From Bugula neritina (taxonomy: Eukaryota; Bryozoa; Gymnolaemata; Cheilostomatida; Bugulidae), in contig OZ037773.1 of NCBI GenBank assembly GCA_964035545.1, positions 5,193,251 to 5,257,250 of the forward strand: a stretch of 64,000 nucleotides of DNA. The letters are read 5' to 3'. Made by a program: the position numbers and the translations under genes. A model generated the notes under the pieces. That model saw only the letters and a list, made by a program, of their open reading frames with translations. It had not been told where the DNA came from and did not search any database. This document shows, piece after piece, positions 14,584-27,769 of this stretch. How positions within the stretch are numbered: position 1 is the stretch's first letter; the number at the start of each line of letters is the position of its first letter.

Positions 14584-17036
14584 AACGCATGTCACTTTAC
14601 CAACAACTTGATAGATACATAAAACGCTACCATGCACAGGTAGATGAAACACCACCTAAGTTGATGAAGTATATCAACAACTCAACTGCTCTTCTCCTAA
14701 TCGATGCATATAGAAATCTGTTAAATATTTATAAAACAAGGTGATATTATAGTCAACAGAAAGTCAAAGGATTAATTTCCTGATTGATCATGCACTGTCT
14801 ATATTTACTTAATTTTCAAATCTTCCTCTATTGAACCACCTGCAGCTATAATGCATTAGATCAAACAAGAATTAGTATTTTTGCAGCTTTTGTATTTAAG
14901 GTCAGCCTAAATTGGGAATAAAAACTTATATATGATCAATAAAATCAAATAAACTATGTTTTTACTGAAGCTAATTTATATACGTATATACATATATGTG
15001 AAAATGTTATCATTAGTTTGACTTCCAACATTACCACACGTATGCAAACCAAAATATGCTACCGAATTATATGCTGGAAAATTACTTTCAAACGCTTGCT
15101 AAATTATTATGACATAATAAACTATTGATATTTGTCCTGAACGTTTTAATTAAATTCAAAGTATATTGCACTAAAGAAGCCCATTACTATACAAAATCGC
15201 AATACAAGTTTTTGGCCAGCAATACAGTGCTAAACTTGAGAATTATATAGAGAAATTAATTGTTAAATGCAATAACTATAAAATATCAATAAAGCAAATG
15301 GCACGCAGGTAAATAAATTTATTACACTATTAATTAATTGTTTTTTGGACTTGAAACTTGCAAACATATATTTTAATAAATAAAACTTCATCAGAATCAA
15401 ACTGGGGAAAAGTTTTCAGACACTTTCTTTTTACTGCTATTTTGTCGACATACTAACAAAAAAGTCATACTGATTTCAATCAAAAGCAGCTAGTGAAAGG
15501 TTTACGTTTGTAGAATGTGTACACTAGATTCTGCAAGTGCAAAGTATACCAAATGCAATATGCACATGAAATCAATAATTGTCTTTCATTGATTAGAGGA
15601 ACTCAGTATATATACTTGCTATCTAATTGTAGAAATATAAAATACAGTTATATTACACAGTAACAAACAGCACTGTAAAACTGGTTTTATATATATGTAA
15701 TAATAATATTTCAGTTTCATTTTCACTCTTTATTTTAGCAGAACTCAGCTTAATATCAGAACCTTTTTTCTGTTTCATAAAAAGCTAAGTTTAAGATTCA
15801 TCTGCAGAATAGAATAGAATAAAATTTAGCTCCTCTCAATTTTTCACAGCTGCTTTATAATCATGTTCATTGAATATATACAAGACAGAAGTTCCTGAGC
15901 TATTGCTCTGGCCAGTCTTCAGTGCTAACAATTAGTCTCTTTCTCTATAGATAGCATATAGCCATATTATTTCTATGCCAATTTGCTGATTTTACCTTCT
16001 TATGTTAAACAAGTTTCTTGTTATGCTGTGTCCTTTTATTAAGGCCCCCTTATGACCCTCAGCTAACAATGCTAAGTTTAACTCTTATGCGATCACAGGG
16101 ACATAATTTCTTTACAAAAATTGCTCTATCCACAGATCAATTTCACACATATGTTCCTGTAACTATATAATACGTATTCTAATTTATTGACTATAATTAG
16201 CATTCTATTTCTATTTACCAGCTTTCTACACTACTTATGGTTTTATGATCACATTATAATTTTCTATAAAAGCTGTTCAATTTACCATATTTTTCAGCAA
16301 CTTACCCCAATTTGGAGATGAACTCTTCAGCAGATAGACACTATTGTGCTGCCTTAAAAGCATTTACTTATTGAAAATACTTAGTGATTCGAATTGGTGC
16401 TCATGGATCTTTGAGTATAGGATGTTGTACTGATAAAATATTTATAAATAACCGTAGCTTATTTACATGGATTATAAATATCTTCATGTGCGTGTAGCCA
16501 TACTGGCTTCAAGAATTGTTTGAAAAAAAAACATTAAACCGATCTTAAGACGTCAAGTTGTGTATTGCGCAATGAATCATGATAGTATTTAATTACTCCA
16601 AATAGACTCTTCATTAACACATCATTTTGGTTATATTTAATCAAAACTCGTAATTATAGTTTCTTTAAAGAAATCAATACTAAGCCATTATTATTTAAAC
16701 ATAAGCTAATAAAACACTTAATGCCAACTTAAACATAAACATTCATTTTGTTATAATTAGATTACCACTAGTTATTGATTGACTTTTATGAATGTTTTTT
16801 TCAAGAATAACAAAGTGCCTTAAGCTTTTATTGTAGTAAATTCTCAATTTAAGCTCAATATCTTTCATTTCCTCTCCCATTGACTTGAGGTGTTGTGCAG
16901 ACGTCATATGCACTATATAATTGCAGAAAATCTGTCATCAAACCTCACTGACATTTTATTTCAGAAGATGACTAGTTGAAGTTCACACCTCAAATACTGG
17001 TTTCTGAAACACATCTAAAGCTTCTATACCGGCGCC
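14584..17036. other. Intergenic, divergent promoter region between genes C and D
   Basis: Genes C (minus) and D (plus) are head to head, so this roughly 2.4 kb should hold both promoters. No coding exon, repeat family or structured element was recognised in it. Confidence 0.5.
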
Positions 17037-20000
17037 ATGATTGTATTTCTTACTATTTTGTTGGTAGACTTTGGGGTAAGTTTTATTTTGTTGGTAAGTC
17101 TGTACATAGTAATACCTGTAATTGGAGCAAATAGTTAAACTATAATAAATGCCAACATACTTACTCAAGTAAAATATCTAATGCATTCAGTTACTAAAAC
17201 TGAGTCTATTATAAGAAACATACCTCAAGATAAAGTAAAAACTGGAGTCTAAGTTAATACTGTTACTTACAGACTCTATAAATAATGTTTCTTTTATTAG
17301 TGGCAGCGCTATGGACAGTTTGCAGCTGATTGGCTGTCACTTGCATTCTATAATTAGTTTACAGGCCTCAAGTTGATCTCAAATAATAACCAAATGCATG
17401 GCTAATTAATTTCTTTAAAAACATTTGGCTTATATGTGAATCATATTACAAAGCTAACATTGATTTAACATCAGGCTTACATTTGCAAAACAAAGCAAGC
17501 AAATTTTTACAAAAATATTTTACATTTACAATTTTTTTTAGATATTTTAGCTATTGCATAAAATAATTGTTTACATCTCTACATGTGAATGACCTATTTT
17601 GCCACTGACTTTACAATTGCTTTGGTTTAAACATCTTTTAGCTATGTGGGACATCTCAAAACCTTTACTTTCCTCAAGATACCTTAGGCAGAGTGTTAGT
17701 GAGTCCAACTTCAGTTACACTCAGCTCTGTCTCCAGATGTGCAAAACACTGTCTGAGAAATACTGGCTGTAAATCTTTTGCTTATAAGAATTTTACTCAG
17801 GAGTGTTTCTGGTCCAAGTACAACACTTATGTGAGCTCATCAGATACTGATAATGGTTACTCTGATGTGTATGACACAGGTAAGCACTGAGGGCTTGCCT
17901 TCTGATGAATTTACAGTTTTTGTTGTATAAATCAATTATAATAAAATTAACACTTCTTGCATGAAAAGTAATTTAGGTGAGTTAAGGTAATGTGAAATGT
18001 CTACATATATAATATAGATATTTAAACTCCAGAAAAGTTAAATTATATATTTTTACTATAAATCTCCAATAAAAGTAGTGAACAGTGAAAAACAAAATTA
18101 ATAGAAATGGGTTTAATTGTAAGGTTGAGGTTTTGTAGCTATATAATAATTCTTTGATTTTTTCCTAGTTTTACTATTATTATGATTATGTAGATTTTCA
18201 TTACAAAATAAATGCAAAATGCTGCTTTGAAATCAATATAAAATCAAATTAATATCAAAATAACAATAATTGGTAAAAGCAGTCTTTTTTTAAACCATGA
18301 ATTTGCTAAATATTGATTTACGTATATATTTGTATAGAGAATCAAAACATTTCTTGTTTAACAGTAGTTTGAACAGTTGGCTACTTGCCAACTTTCATTA
18401 AGCATATAAGCAAAACAAACTACCAATTTCTGAGCTGTAAACAACCTTCAGCTTTTACCTCTGACATTTATTTCAAAGCAAAGTTGGAGAATTTTTAATG
18501 CGAGTGCGAATAGTTTTACAGCTATAGCATGAAATACTTTTAAAGCATTTGCTTTTATACAATTTTTATTTGCTTTTATTCAAATTGTAGTTTTTTCAGA
18601 TATTTTATACCACCAAGACTGCTCATCTGATATATTATTTGAAAATATACTGCCTCCTAATTATAATAGACCTTAACGTTTACTCTTAGATTACCCGACT
18701 GTGAGTTGTGAAGAAACTTGGGTGAAAAATCCAGTGAAACATACTTGTGTGAAAGCTTTCACCGCAGGCAGAACCTACTCTGAAGCTCAACTCGAGTGTC
18801 TCAACATTGGTGCAGAGCTCTTTGTCATGGAACCAGCTGGGGTCGTTGATTGGTATAAGAAGATAAGTGCAGAGATGTGTAAGAGAATGAATGTCGATTG
18901 AGTTATATGTGGAAGTAATTACCCTCCCCTTCCTCTCCACTGGGAATCAAACCTCAAACTTTTTGACTTGTAAGCCAGCATGCTACCCACTACTATATAG
19001 GGGCTAGTGGGGGAGGCTCAGCAAACTAATTTTGAGTCTTGCAATAAATTAGAATATAGAGGAACACTTGAAGTATATTTTATTTGCTTTCACAGTGAGA
19101 GCTGCACAATTGTTGGTCTCTTTTCATTTAACAATGACTCCATCGAAAGGCAATGCTAATATAACACAGTTTCCTAGCAAAATCAATAAATAAATTAAAC
19201 TAGGTTCAAAAGAACCAGTCGTGGATGATTCCGTTCTATTTTTTAATCTTTGCTGTTTCATGTATTGGTTAATGGATTTTTCTGAGTGCAAATTACAATA
19301 ATATGTTGGCTAAAATTATGATATTGCAAATTTTCTAATGTATGATGTTACATACATATATCCTGCATTATATTCAGAAGAGTAAAACCAAAATGTTTTA
19401 ATCTGAGTTATAAGACCATGTAAACTGATAAACTGTTATATTGAGACCCATTTGATTCACTACAGTTTTTTTATAAGCTGGTGATCAAAATTATATATAA
19501 ATATTTTTAATGAAGATTTTAAATTCTAATGGTTCATATAGGTCGACGTTAGTAAACGCCATTTTAACTTGGTTGATTTATATACCCAATTGAAAGAAAG
19601 GTTTTTAAGTTGGTTAGGATTTATTTTTATTTTGGCAGACTGGATGCCCTTCTTAGCATTACTAAAAACTTTTACTGGGGTTTGAACCATTGACCATGTG
19701 TTAACTATAGGTCAATGCGCTTTGATTAAATATACTTATATTGCCCAAATATGCAATAGATTTTAGTATGAGATGAAAGAATTAATGTACTTCAATTTTT
19801 TTAATATAACCATCCAAAATTTTGCCAAAACTCAATTTTTTTTAGCATGGCAAGCGAACTCTTGGGTAGGAGCAACTAAAAACTTATTGTCTAGCTCTTT
19901 AGAGTACACATGGTCTAATGGCATCAGCCTTGACCCTAGCAACTACTTCTCCAGGCAGCCAGACAACAGCGGGGACTGTATCAGAGTACTATCATCTGGA

Positions 20001-20060
20001 GAATGGGACGACATAAGTTGCAGTGGTATACAAAGATATGTCTGCGAACGGGACTTTTAG
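17037..20060 (+). CDS. Secreted PAN + C-type lectin protein (gene D, QPD type)
   Basis: Join 17037-17075, 17642-17879, 18690-18878, 19846-20060; 226 residues, phases 0, 1, 1, all GT-AG. Exon 1 encodes only 13 residues (MIVFLTILLVDFG); together with LCGTSQ from exon 2 this makes a short signal peptide, and it is the least certain exon. The PAN exon differs from gene A's at about four positions over its last 180 nt although the start of the exon is strongly diverged. The lectin domain has CEETWVKNPVKHTC, WVGATK, QPD at 193-195 followed by NSGDC, WDD in the WND place, and CERDF at the end. QPD suggests galactose-type binding. Transcribed divergently from gene C. Confidence 0.8.
19630..19735 (-). 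mobile_element. Degenerate fragment of the tRNA-derived SINE
   Basis: On the minus strand it retains a B-box-like GGTTCAAACCC, a diverged link region and the AAGGGCATCCAGTC motif seen in the intact copies. It lies in the lectin intron of gene D. Ends are unclear. Confidence 0.45.
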
Positions 20061-21305
20061 AATTTGTGCATTGCATTTCCTAATGCAGACTTTATATAAA
20101 ATATAAATTATGTTAACTTAGTAAAGAAAAAGCTTCAGCAAGCTAAGGAGTTTTGATAACTTTTTAACTAGGATCACCTTTTGCTTTAGATTGGATAAAG
20201 TTTAGTTTTAGAATGCGTGGCAAATATAATAAATTTGCCAATAATCAAAATTATAAAAAATTGTTTCAGCACTAACTTCAGCATGTTCTTTTGCAAAAAC
20301 TAAACAACATATTTTTGAAAAAAGTTGATGAATTTAAAAATTGCTGCGAATTTATATAGACTATAAAGTATGTTGTTGTGATAAAAAAGTAACTTCACTA
20401 AACTAAAGATTTTTAATAATCTTTAAACTAAGATTTATAAAGTTTGTTTTAAAATTTGATGTAATAAAGCGCCAAATCAAGAAGTTTGCATTTTAACTTT
20501 AAGCCAATAGCAGCACTGCCTCATACTATTTTCTGCATTAACTGAATAATTTAAAATTTGTTTAGAAAGTATATGAATTTTGTAACTTTGTTTGCTATAC
20601 CATCCTTTTTTACATTGAATCAATGTCAATTTAAAATACTATCATAATGGAAGTTTCCAAATTTAAATTTCTAATTATAACTTGTAAGTTGTCGTTAAGC
20701 GTGAGCAAAATTTATAAATATATCAATTTGCTGTCTTCTTTCACATTAAGTAAAAGATAATTACAATTTTTTTTTACATATTTTAGTATTTGCATGACTG
20801 TCTCAAAAAATAAATTAATCGCAGCTTTTTCCTTTAGTTAATTGCATGGTTCGAGTCCTGAGTTTAATAATTAGCCATTTAGTTAACAAAAATGAGCCTA
20901 TACCTATAGAGTAAACCAACTTTTATCTTTTGGATATGAGCATTTAAATTGGCTGCTGCTAATGCATAGATTAAAAAACAGTATATATCCTGTTGCACAA
21001 CTGTGTATGCTTTCGGATTGTTGCTAACTTCATATTTAATAAAGGTATTGATGAGCTGAACAGATGGTATGCATTACAGCAGGAAATTTGTTTAACTTGC
21101 AAATTCCCCAGATTAAAGATTTCAAATTGAATAGGTACAATCATCACAAGGCAGTTTTACCACCATGCTTGACGAAGCATGTAAATTTGCCCTTATAGTT
21201 ATATCAACAGCTAATATTAGTTTTTCATTACCTTGTTTTACTACAATCCCACACAGTAGACATCATCTTGTGCCTCATACAACTTTTATCAGGACTCAAG
21301 GCACA
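20061..21305. other. Intergenic between lectin genes D and E
   Basis: AT-rich with no recognised feature; it should hold the end of gene D's transcript and gene E's promoter. A B-box-like GGTTCGAGTCC at about 20849 has no matching A box. Confidence 0.5.
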
Positions 21306-23087
21306 ATGCAAATGTTAATAATATTTATCTTTTCAGCTGCAACAACAGTTAGTTTGGTGAGTAGATTAAATAATTTTAATTTGTCAAACAAGCAAGAAAA
21401 CTTCATTTTTAGCAATTTTTATTAAATTTTAGACGTATGCAGTTTGAACTGCATATCTAAAATTTAATAAAAATTCCAAAAAGTTCTGATCGCGATCAGA
21501 ATTTTTTTGGAAGTATTTTTGGTTTTATTTTATAAAACAAAAAAAAACATGTTTATATGCTTAGTTTTATTCAATGCATATTATAATATATACATAAGTA
21601 ATGTATACATAAGATTATATATTCAAAATATATACTTTTACAAAAAAATAAATAGCTTTAATTTTTAAAAATGTTCTTATGCTTTCAAATCTGTTAAAAA
21701 TGTTATTTTCTGAATGCATTCTAATTATAAATTACAGATAGATGGCTCAGTTACATCGACTTACGTGTCCCAAAATCTTACAGGAAGATATCTGTTCAAC
21801 CCTCAAACGACATCTTCCAAAACTCTTACAGGTTGCTCTAAACAATGTTTGACTCAAACAGGATGCGAGTCATTTGCTTACAGTGTATCTAACAAGCTCT
21901 GCTATTGGTCCCTAACAGTTTCATTGTACAACTCTTCGTACACTGAACAAGGATATGATTATGTATATGATAAACGTAAGTCTACAACTGTTCTTACGTT
22001 TATGCTAACGATATTTAGATGATATTGTGATGCACAGTCATACTTAACACAAAATTGTTAATGGCCTTAATGTTTGTCTTCCACTCAAAAAACTATATTA
22101 TAATATGAATAGGCCTGTAAACAATAATGTTGGAGTTGCCTGATTATCAAAAATAAGCAGTTTCTTTAACTTCTTGCAGATATTCTAACCCAGTGTGCTT
22201 CTGGTTGGGAAAGAAATCCGTTTAGAAAGACTTGCATCAAGTCATTCATTCAAGGAAATGAGGAAATAGCTAGAAGCAACTGTGCGCAAATGGGCGGAGC
22301 TCTAGCTATACTAAATACTGCAGAATCTCTAAATTGGTTTATGGAAGTCAGACAACATCATGAAGGTAATTAGTGTGCATCTTATATGACCTATAGCCTA
22401 TAGCTATGTACACCTGAGCTATAAAGCGTTTATGCTACAACAAACAATTACTCGGTGGAAGGTTTATTAGCAAAGCAGTCGTATATATTCATCTAGAAAG
22501 TCAGAAGTTGCCAATAAGTTTAAATGTGTTTTTGTCAATATCTGTGCAGTTTATTGAGCTTTTTTTAAAATCAATATGTAACTGTATAGATTGTGTGAAT
22601 ATCACTATTCATACTACATTATACGAATATCAATATTTATACTATATATGGCTATATAATATCACTATAAATTTTATATTATATATGACTATTGCTATTC
22701 CTAATACTATAAAGTATAATATATGAGTGTCATCATTTATATATATTACTGTATATGAGTATCACTATTTGTACTTCATAAGGTACATGGGTATTACCAT
22801 GTAAAATATATTTGTGAATATTTTTGTGAGCATATTTTATGTTTAGAAATCATATTGTACTCTATGTAGAATGGCAGGCAGATGCATTGATTGGAGGTAG
22901 AGCATCCAGTTCTGGTGTACTCAAATGGGACGATGGGACCAAAGTTGATATTAGCCATTTTTACACAGGAGAGCCAAATGGCAGTGGAGATTGCCTACAA
23001 GTGTACTTCTTCCCAGGAGCATTCCCTACATTTGATGATGTTACTTGTTCATACACAAGTTCCTACATCTGTGAAAGAGAAACTTAG
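21306..23087 (+). CDS. Secreted PAN + C-type lectin protein (gene E, EPN type)
   Basis: Join 21306-21356, 21738-21975, 22180-22365, 22870-23087; 230 residues, phases 0, 1, 1. Signal peptide MQMLIIFIFSAATTVSL; an in-frame ATG at 21165 would extend it by 47 residues and is less likely. The PAN exon is the second subtype and is nearly identical to gene C's in its 3' half. Lectin domain: ASGWERNPFRKTC, MGGALAILNTAESLNWF, LIGGRAS, WDDGTKVD, EPN at 193-195 with GSGDC, FDD in the WND position, and CERET at the end. EPN predicts mannose-type Ca2+-dependent binding. Gene E is the closest relative of gene C, but on the other strand, implying an inverted duplication. Confidence 0.85.
21421..21513. repeat. 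Two adjacent hairpins in gene E intron 1
   Basis: Hairpin 1: 21421-21442 pairs with 21449-21468 (ATTAAATTTTAGA and TATGCAG arms, 2-nt bulge, 6-nt loop). Hairpin 2: 21475-21513, centred on the palindrome CTGATCGCGATCAG, arms about 19 bp. Both arms are AT-rich outside the centre. They could be a small foldback element or a chance structure. Confidence 0.6.
22590..22790. repeat. Degenerate repeat of ATATGAGTATCACTATT
   Basis: Four or more diverged units containing TATCACTAT or TATCAATAT, followed by TATACTA, in the lectin intron of gene E. Confidence 0.5.
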
Positions 23088-24190
23088 GGGAAACCTTCTG
23101 AGGCCTGAGATCAGACTTGTCTCAGAATCACCTGTATTTTAACTCAACACAATGGCTTCAGTTTTGAAAATACGTCATGTTTTGGCATTTGTGTAATTGT
23201 TGTGACAATGTAACTTTTAAAGAATGAATAATTTATTTAAATGTAAAATCTATGTGATAACTCTGATAGTTATCAACTTGTATTTTAGCCAAGCTGGGGG
23301 CTGTACTTTTTTATGTTAGAGTCATTGTCGTTCAAAATATTTGAAGTGGTATATATCAGAGCAAGTATTAATAGAAACTCTTTCTGGCAAAACTCACTTC
23401 TCATATGATGTTTGAATCCCTGACTTAACACACAAATACCACATTAGGTCAACATGCTGATTGCTGCTAATGCTTAGTAATAAGAATTATTAAGAAAATA
23501 ATATCTGTTTACAAGTTTTAGTCTTTCAAACTCTGTATAACTAATAGGAAAAAGTCTGGCAAGAGCGAACAACTCCTGTAGATTTCTCTTGGTAAAAATA
23601 ATATAACAAATATATTAATATAATCATCATAGCGGTATAATGAGCCTGAATTTGCTGGTACATTTGCTTTATTTTATTTAACTTCTACAGTATGTTGATG
23701 GTAAGATGCATGCACTGCAGATTATCATATAACACATCATAGCACTCACGATAAATGATTCCAATTACCTACATAACTTTAAAATAATATGATTCTTCAT
23801 TATTCTTATGTTATATAAACTAAAGATGGAGCATAAACTAATCTGGAGAGAAACTGTATATATTATAACAAATGTCCAAAATATTTGAATAGCATGAGTG
23901 ATAACTTATTGAATGATATTATTATAATGATACTAAGCATCTACATTTAAAATATTTTAATTATTCACGAGCATTAATTTTTATAATGAATTAAAATGAG
24001 GTTTTATATTATGCATCTATGCAAAAAATTAATAATTTATATCATATTCAGTGCTTTTTGGGCGCCATATTAGATATTAGGTATGAAGTTTGCAATTTGT
24101 AAGTTTGTAGATGTGAGACTCCAAAATGTGTCCATAATTCAACACATAATATATAGTATAATGCTCACATCATAAAGGTATAAGTGAAAG
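23088..24190. other. Intergenic 3' of gene E
   Basis: No gene or repeat recognised. Confidence 0.5.
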
Positions 24191-24416
24191 GGAGCAGCCA
24201 TGGTCTAGGGTTTAGAGCATTTGCTTAGTAAACATAAAGTCATGGGTTTGAGCCCTGACAAAGGCCATTAAGGTGATGCTAGGAAGGGCAATTACTAATA
24301 ATTGCTTCTGTGCCTCATCCGAATAAGTCCTTAGCCCTATTTAACAAAAAACCCTTTCTTCAAGGTTTGCTCACAGGGATGGTGATTATAAACTTGCATG
24401 AGATTTTACTTAAGTC
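24191..24416 (+). mobile_element. tRNA-derived SINE, copy 1
   Basis: It starts GGGAGCAGCCATGGTCTAG (A-box region), has a B-box-like GGTTTGAGCCC about 40 bp on, then GATGCTAGGAAGGGCA, TGTGCCTCATCCGA and CTCACAGGGATGGTGATTATA, ending near GCATGAG. The order of these motifs is the same in all copies. The head resembles a tRNA; no cloverleaf tRNA gene is implied. Confidence 0.8.
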
Positions 24417-25460
24417 CCAGTGATGTTTACATTGAGAAGCTGGGCACTTTCAAGTATTAAGTGATATGTCCACTTCTACTTACAGTAACCTATAAACTAT
24501 TTACAACCAAAGTTTTATAGTAGAAAAAAAAGTATAGTATATTATTATGTTAGAGTGCATCTTACAGTGGTTTTCGTGTGATGTGGTATATATTATATAT
24601 TATAGCAGTTAAACAAAGCTTCCCAAATTTAAGCCATAAACTGTTACATTTTTTATTTGAAAATATGATTAAAGGGTTGAGAAGTTTTTTGCAGCTAGAA
24701 TACAGTGAAGAGACTTTTATTTAGTTATCAATTTATTTAATTTAATTACAATAGGCCCTTTTCAGAGATCCCTGATATACCCTTTACAATTAAGAGTTGT
24801 GGTCTCCAAAGGGAATAGGTTGAACCTTTGTATGAAGTGCAAACTCATCAAAAATTTAAAGTTTGACTGCTACTTAGAATTTCAATTATGCTATAAAATT
24901 GTTTTTTTTAGGAGATGGATATTTTGGTCTAAGCACATATATATTAGCAGTTCAAAAGAAATTTTTAAAATATTTCTTCATAGATAATTTTGATAGAAAT
25001 AATTTTAAAAGCACTTATGTGGTTTTGGTTACTGAGCAATGCTAAAGTGGCACTTCAGCATTGATCAGCAACCAAAACCACAAAAATGAGTTCAAGCCTA
25101 TTTTGCTCAACAAATTTCATTTTGGAAGGCCACAACTCTTGTTTGCAAGGAGGAACATTGGGGACCTCTGAAAAGGGTCTATACAATAATATCTTTGTAT
25201 CCATTATGGCAGCTTTTGATTAAGAATGCGTTGCTACTACATATAAAACCATGAACAATACTTGGACAACATAAAGCCGCAGAATATATTAACGGTAAAA
25301 ATTGAAAATTAAAAAATATTATTGCTTCAATGACGTATTGACAATATTGTATCTCACAATATTAGGCCTAATAGTTGTATGATAGAACATTCACTGTCTG
25401 AAGGGTGTAATCACATTAGAAAAGAGTAATACAAGTATTTTCAAGTATATTACGTTTCAG
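24417..25460. other. Intergenic between genes E and H
   Basis: No gene seen. The region 24750-25165 contains loose inverted similarity (CCCTTTTCAGAGATCCC near 24758 against GGACCTCTGAAAAGGG near 25160), so a foldback element of about 410 bp may be present. Confidence 0.45.
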
Positions 25461-27455
25461 TTACAACAGTTTTAGTCCATGAATTTCAAGCTCATAGATG
25501 TTGAAAAATTCATTCACTTCAACAGCTGTTACTCTCACATATCTACCATACATTCTAGTATGACACGTAACCATAAATATATCTGCTGGTGGTTGTCCAG
25601 GAAGGTAGTCACAGATCTCAGCTTCTGGTGGATCATCAAAGTTAATGTCAGTTTCACCAACTGCTACTCTCACATTGGCCAATCTATCTTCGTTTTCTTA
25701 ATAGAAACAAAGTTTATATAGGTTGACTGTGAACGAATGCAGGGTGCATACTATCAAATACAAACCTCGGGCAATAACTTGAAATGCTAAAAGCAAATGG
25801 TTAAATCTTATGAGCCGCATGTGCAGACGTACCTGGTTTAGGGCTTTCTGATCTGTCCCATATCTTCACACCATCAACATAGTGCCCGGTGAAGAGATCT
25901 ACTTGTATCCATGGAGAGAGCTCTCTTTTTGCATTGTACACAAAATTGCCTGGTTCTGAGAGGCCGTGATCAGAGGGGACATAAATACCATCAATAGCCT
26001 TAGATGCAGGAAAATTGGCATCAAATGTGATACTCATAGATGCGTTTTTGCCTAAAAAATTTAAATTCATCTGAAGACATGGTGTGCATATGAATATTAA
26101 TGCCCTCTGTATTATTTAAGTAGTTAAGTTGTATATAATGTTTGCCAAAAGTGCTTTAAATATGACTAATACCACATCGCATAGTCTTGAATTTTGATAC
26201 TATAGCTTGTTTGTCATTTTAGATGTTGTCAATTGCTTCATAACCTTTTACTACGCAAGTGCACTCTATATTTTAATATATTATAATAAAAAGGCTAACC
26301 TTGTGCAAGTCTAGTAGAAAAAGCATAAACTTGCACATCATTTGAGTAAATCTTCTTAACAGAACACAATCTGTCAGCCTGCTTTGTATAGTTCAACATT
26401 TTTGGTTGATCAGACAGAAAACAGGTTGATGTATTCTTGTCATATGACACAGCAGCACATGATTGGTCAGATTCACATAGAGAGAGACAGCTATCCCAAG
26501 TAGAAATGCTTTGTGATTGGTAGAAGGAAAGTAACTCTGTAAAGACCTCGTCAACAAAGATTCTCTCTCCTCATAAAACAATAAAAAATAATAGTTACAT
26601 ATGAAAAATTCTTTTTATTGAAGCACATAATGTGGTGTTGCAATATGGCTTTTCAATTTATAGTAAGTAGATCATGAAGTTAATAAGATTACCAATTACG
26701 TTTCAAAAACTCTGACAAATGAAATATAACTATATAGTTGGTTGTCTCACTACAATTGTTTACCTGTTAATAGAGTTGTCTTCTCAAAATAGATGTTTTC
26801 ATTCGAATCTCTCACTGTAACATTTCCTAGTGTCACATTAAATAGCTGACAGATCTTTTTCTTTGATTTGAAAAAGCCTGACTGACACTCACTGTTGTGA
26901 AAACTACACTGAATGACGCACTCTGTCATAGACCGCACTACAAAAAATTATATAATGTAATTATAAGCACCAAAACTTTCTGAAATTATACAAATAAGTT
27001 TTAGTATATTATAATTCAGTGAGCAGCAGGGAGGTCTTCCGGTTAGAGTGTTTGCATTGGAAACACGAAGTTATGGGTTCGAACCCCGACAGAGGCCATT
27101 GGTGATGTTAGGAAGAGCATCCAGTTCTATAATCGCTCCTGTGCCTCATCCGAAGAATAATCGCATGAATAAGTTTTAGTATATAATTCAATATATCGGT
27201 TTATGCATCAGAAAACATTTGGCATAAAAAACATTTTGCATAAATATATATGTATTTCTACAAGCTCAAAGCTCTACTGTTTATACTGGAAACCCCATAA
27301 TTACCTTGCATAGCCTTTAAGTTTCCACCCTTGTATATGTCTTGATATACAAAGCTCTTAGCCTGATAGAGCTGATGTTGAGTTGCATCCGCTACAAAAT
27401 AGCAGACTGACAGCACAAGCAAAGCAGAGAAAGACATTGATGTTACTAGCTGCAT
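25461..27455 (-). CDS. Secreted PAN-PAN-F5/8C (discoidin) protein (gene H)
   Basis: Complement join 27305-27455, 26764-26937, 26300-26536, 25833-26051, 25461-25696; 338 residues, every junction phase 1. Residues 1-24 (MQLVTSMSFSALLVLSVCYF...) are a signal peptide. About 25-108 is a PAN-like domain (ECVIQC, CQSGFF, CQLF). About 109-187 is a second PAN-like domain (CLSLCESDQSCAAVSYD, CFLSD). About 188-338 is an F5/8 type C domain: KAIDG, SPWIQVDL, VKIWDRS, then GRYVRVTAVEVNEF and YELEIHG. F5/8C domains bind glycans or phospholipids outside the cell. The gene shares the PAN module and neighbourhood with the lectins but not their intron phases (all phase 1 here), so it is not a simple paralogue. 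Intron 1 contains a SINE with target duplication. Confidence 0.8.
27019..27167 (+). mobile_element. tRNA-derived SINE, copy 2, 3'-shortened, with target duplication
   Basis: It carries GTTCGAACCCC (B box), GATGTTAGGAAGAGCATCC and TGTGCCTCATCCG, then stops early. Flanks repeat AATAAGTTTTAGTATATAA (right 27168-27190; left 26993-27018 with two extra bases), a target-site duplication of about 23-26 bp. Lies in intron 1 of gene H. Confidence 0.8.
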
Positions 27456-27769
27456 TGTTGTTGAATGAGTGACGTGTTAGTTAGACTGGACATTAAAATA
27501 AAAATTTGTCTTTGTATTGATGTCACTATAGCAGCATTGTTGTTGAATAAAAAACATTTGAGATAAACTGGACATTAGAGCAAAAATTGGTGCTTGAAAT
27601 GAATTTAAATTATAAATTATCCATCAGTTTTGACAAATAACAAAACTTTAAAAATATAATGCTGATTATTTATTCATAACAAGTGAAAGAGCATTTAGTA
27701 CACTGTGCTTCACATTATATCTTTTATTACATTGTCTAGTTGACCATCACCATAATATTACAATATAAC

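Noticed and set aside
27040-27100. tRNA gene suggested by A- and B-box sequences
   Set aside because: The box spacing belongs to the SINE head; the acceptor stem and cloverleaf are not formed, and the same head is repeated in all SINE copies.
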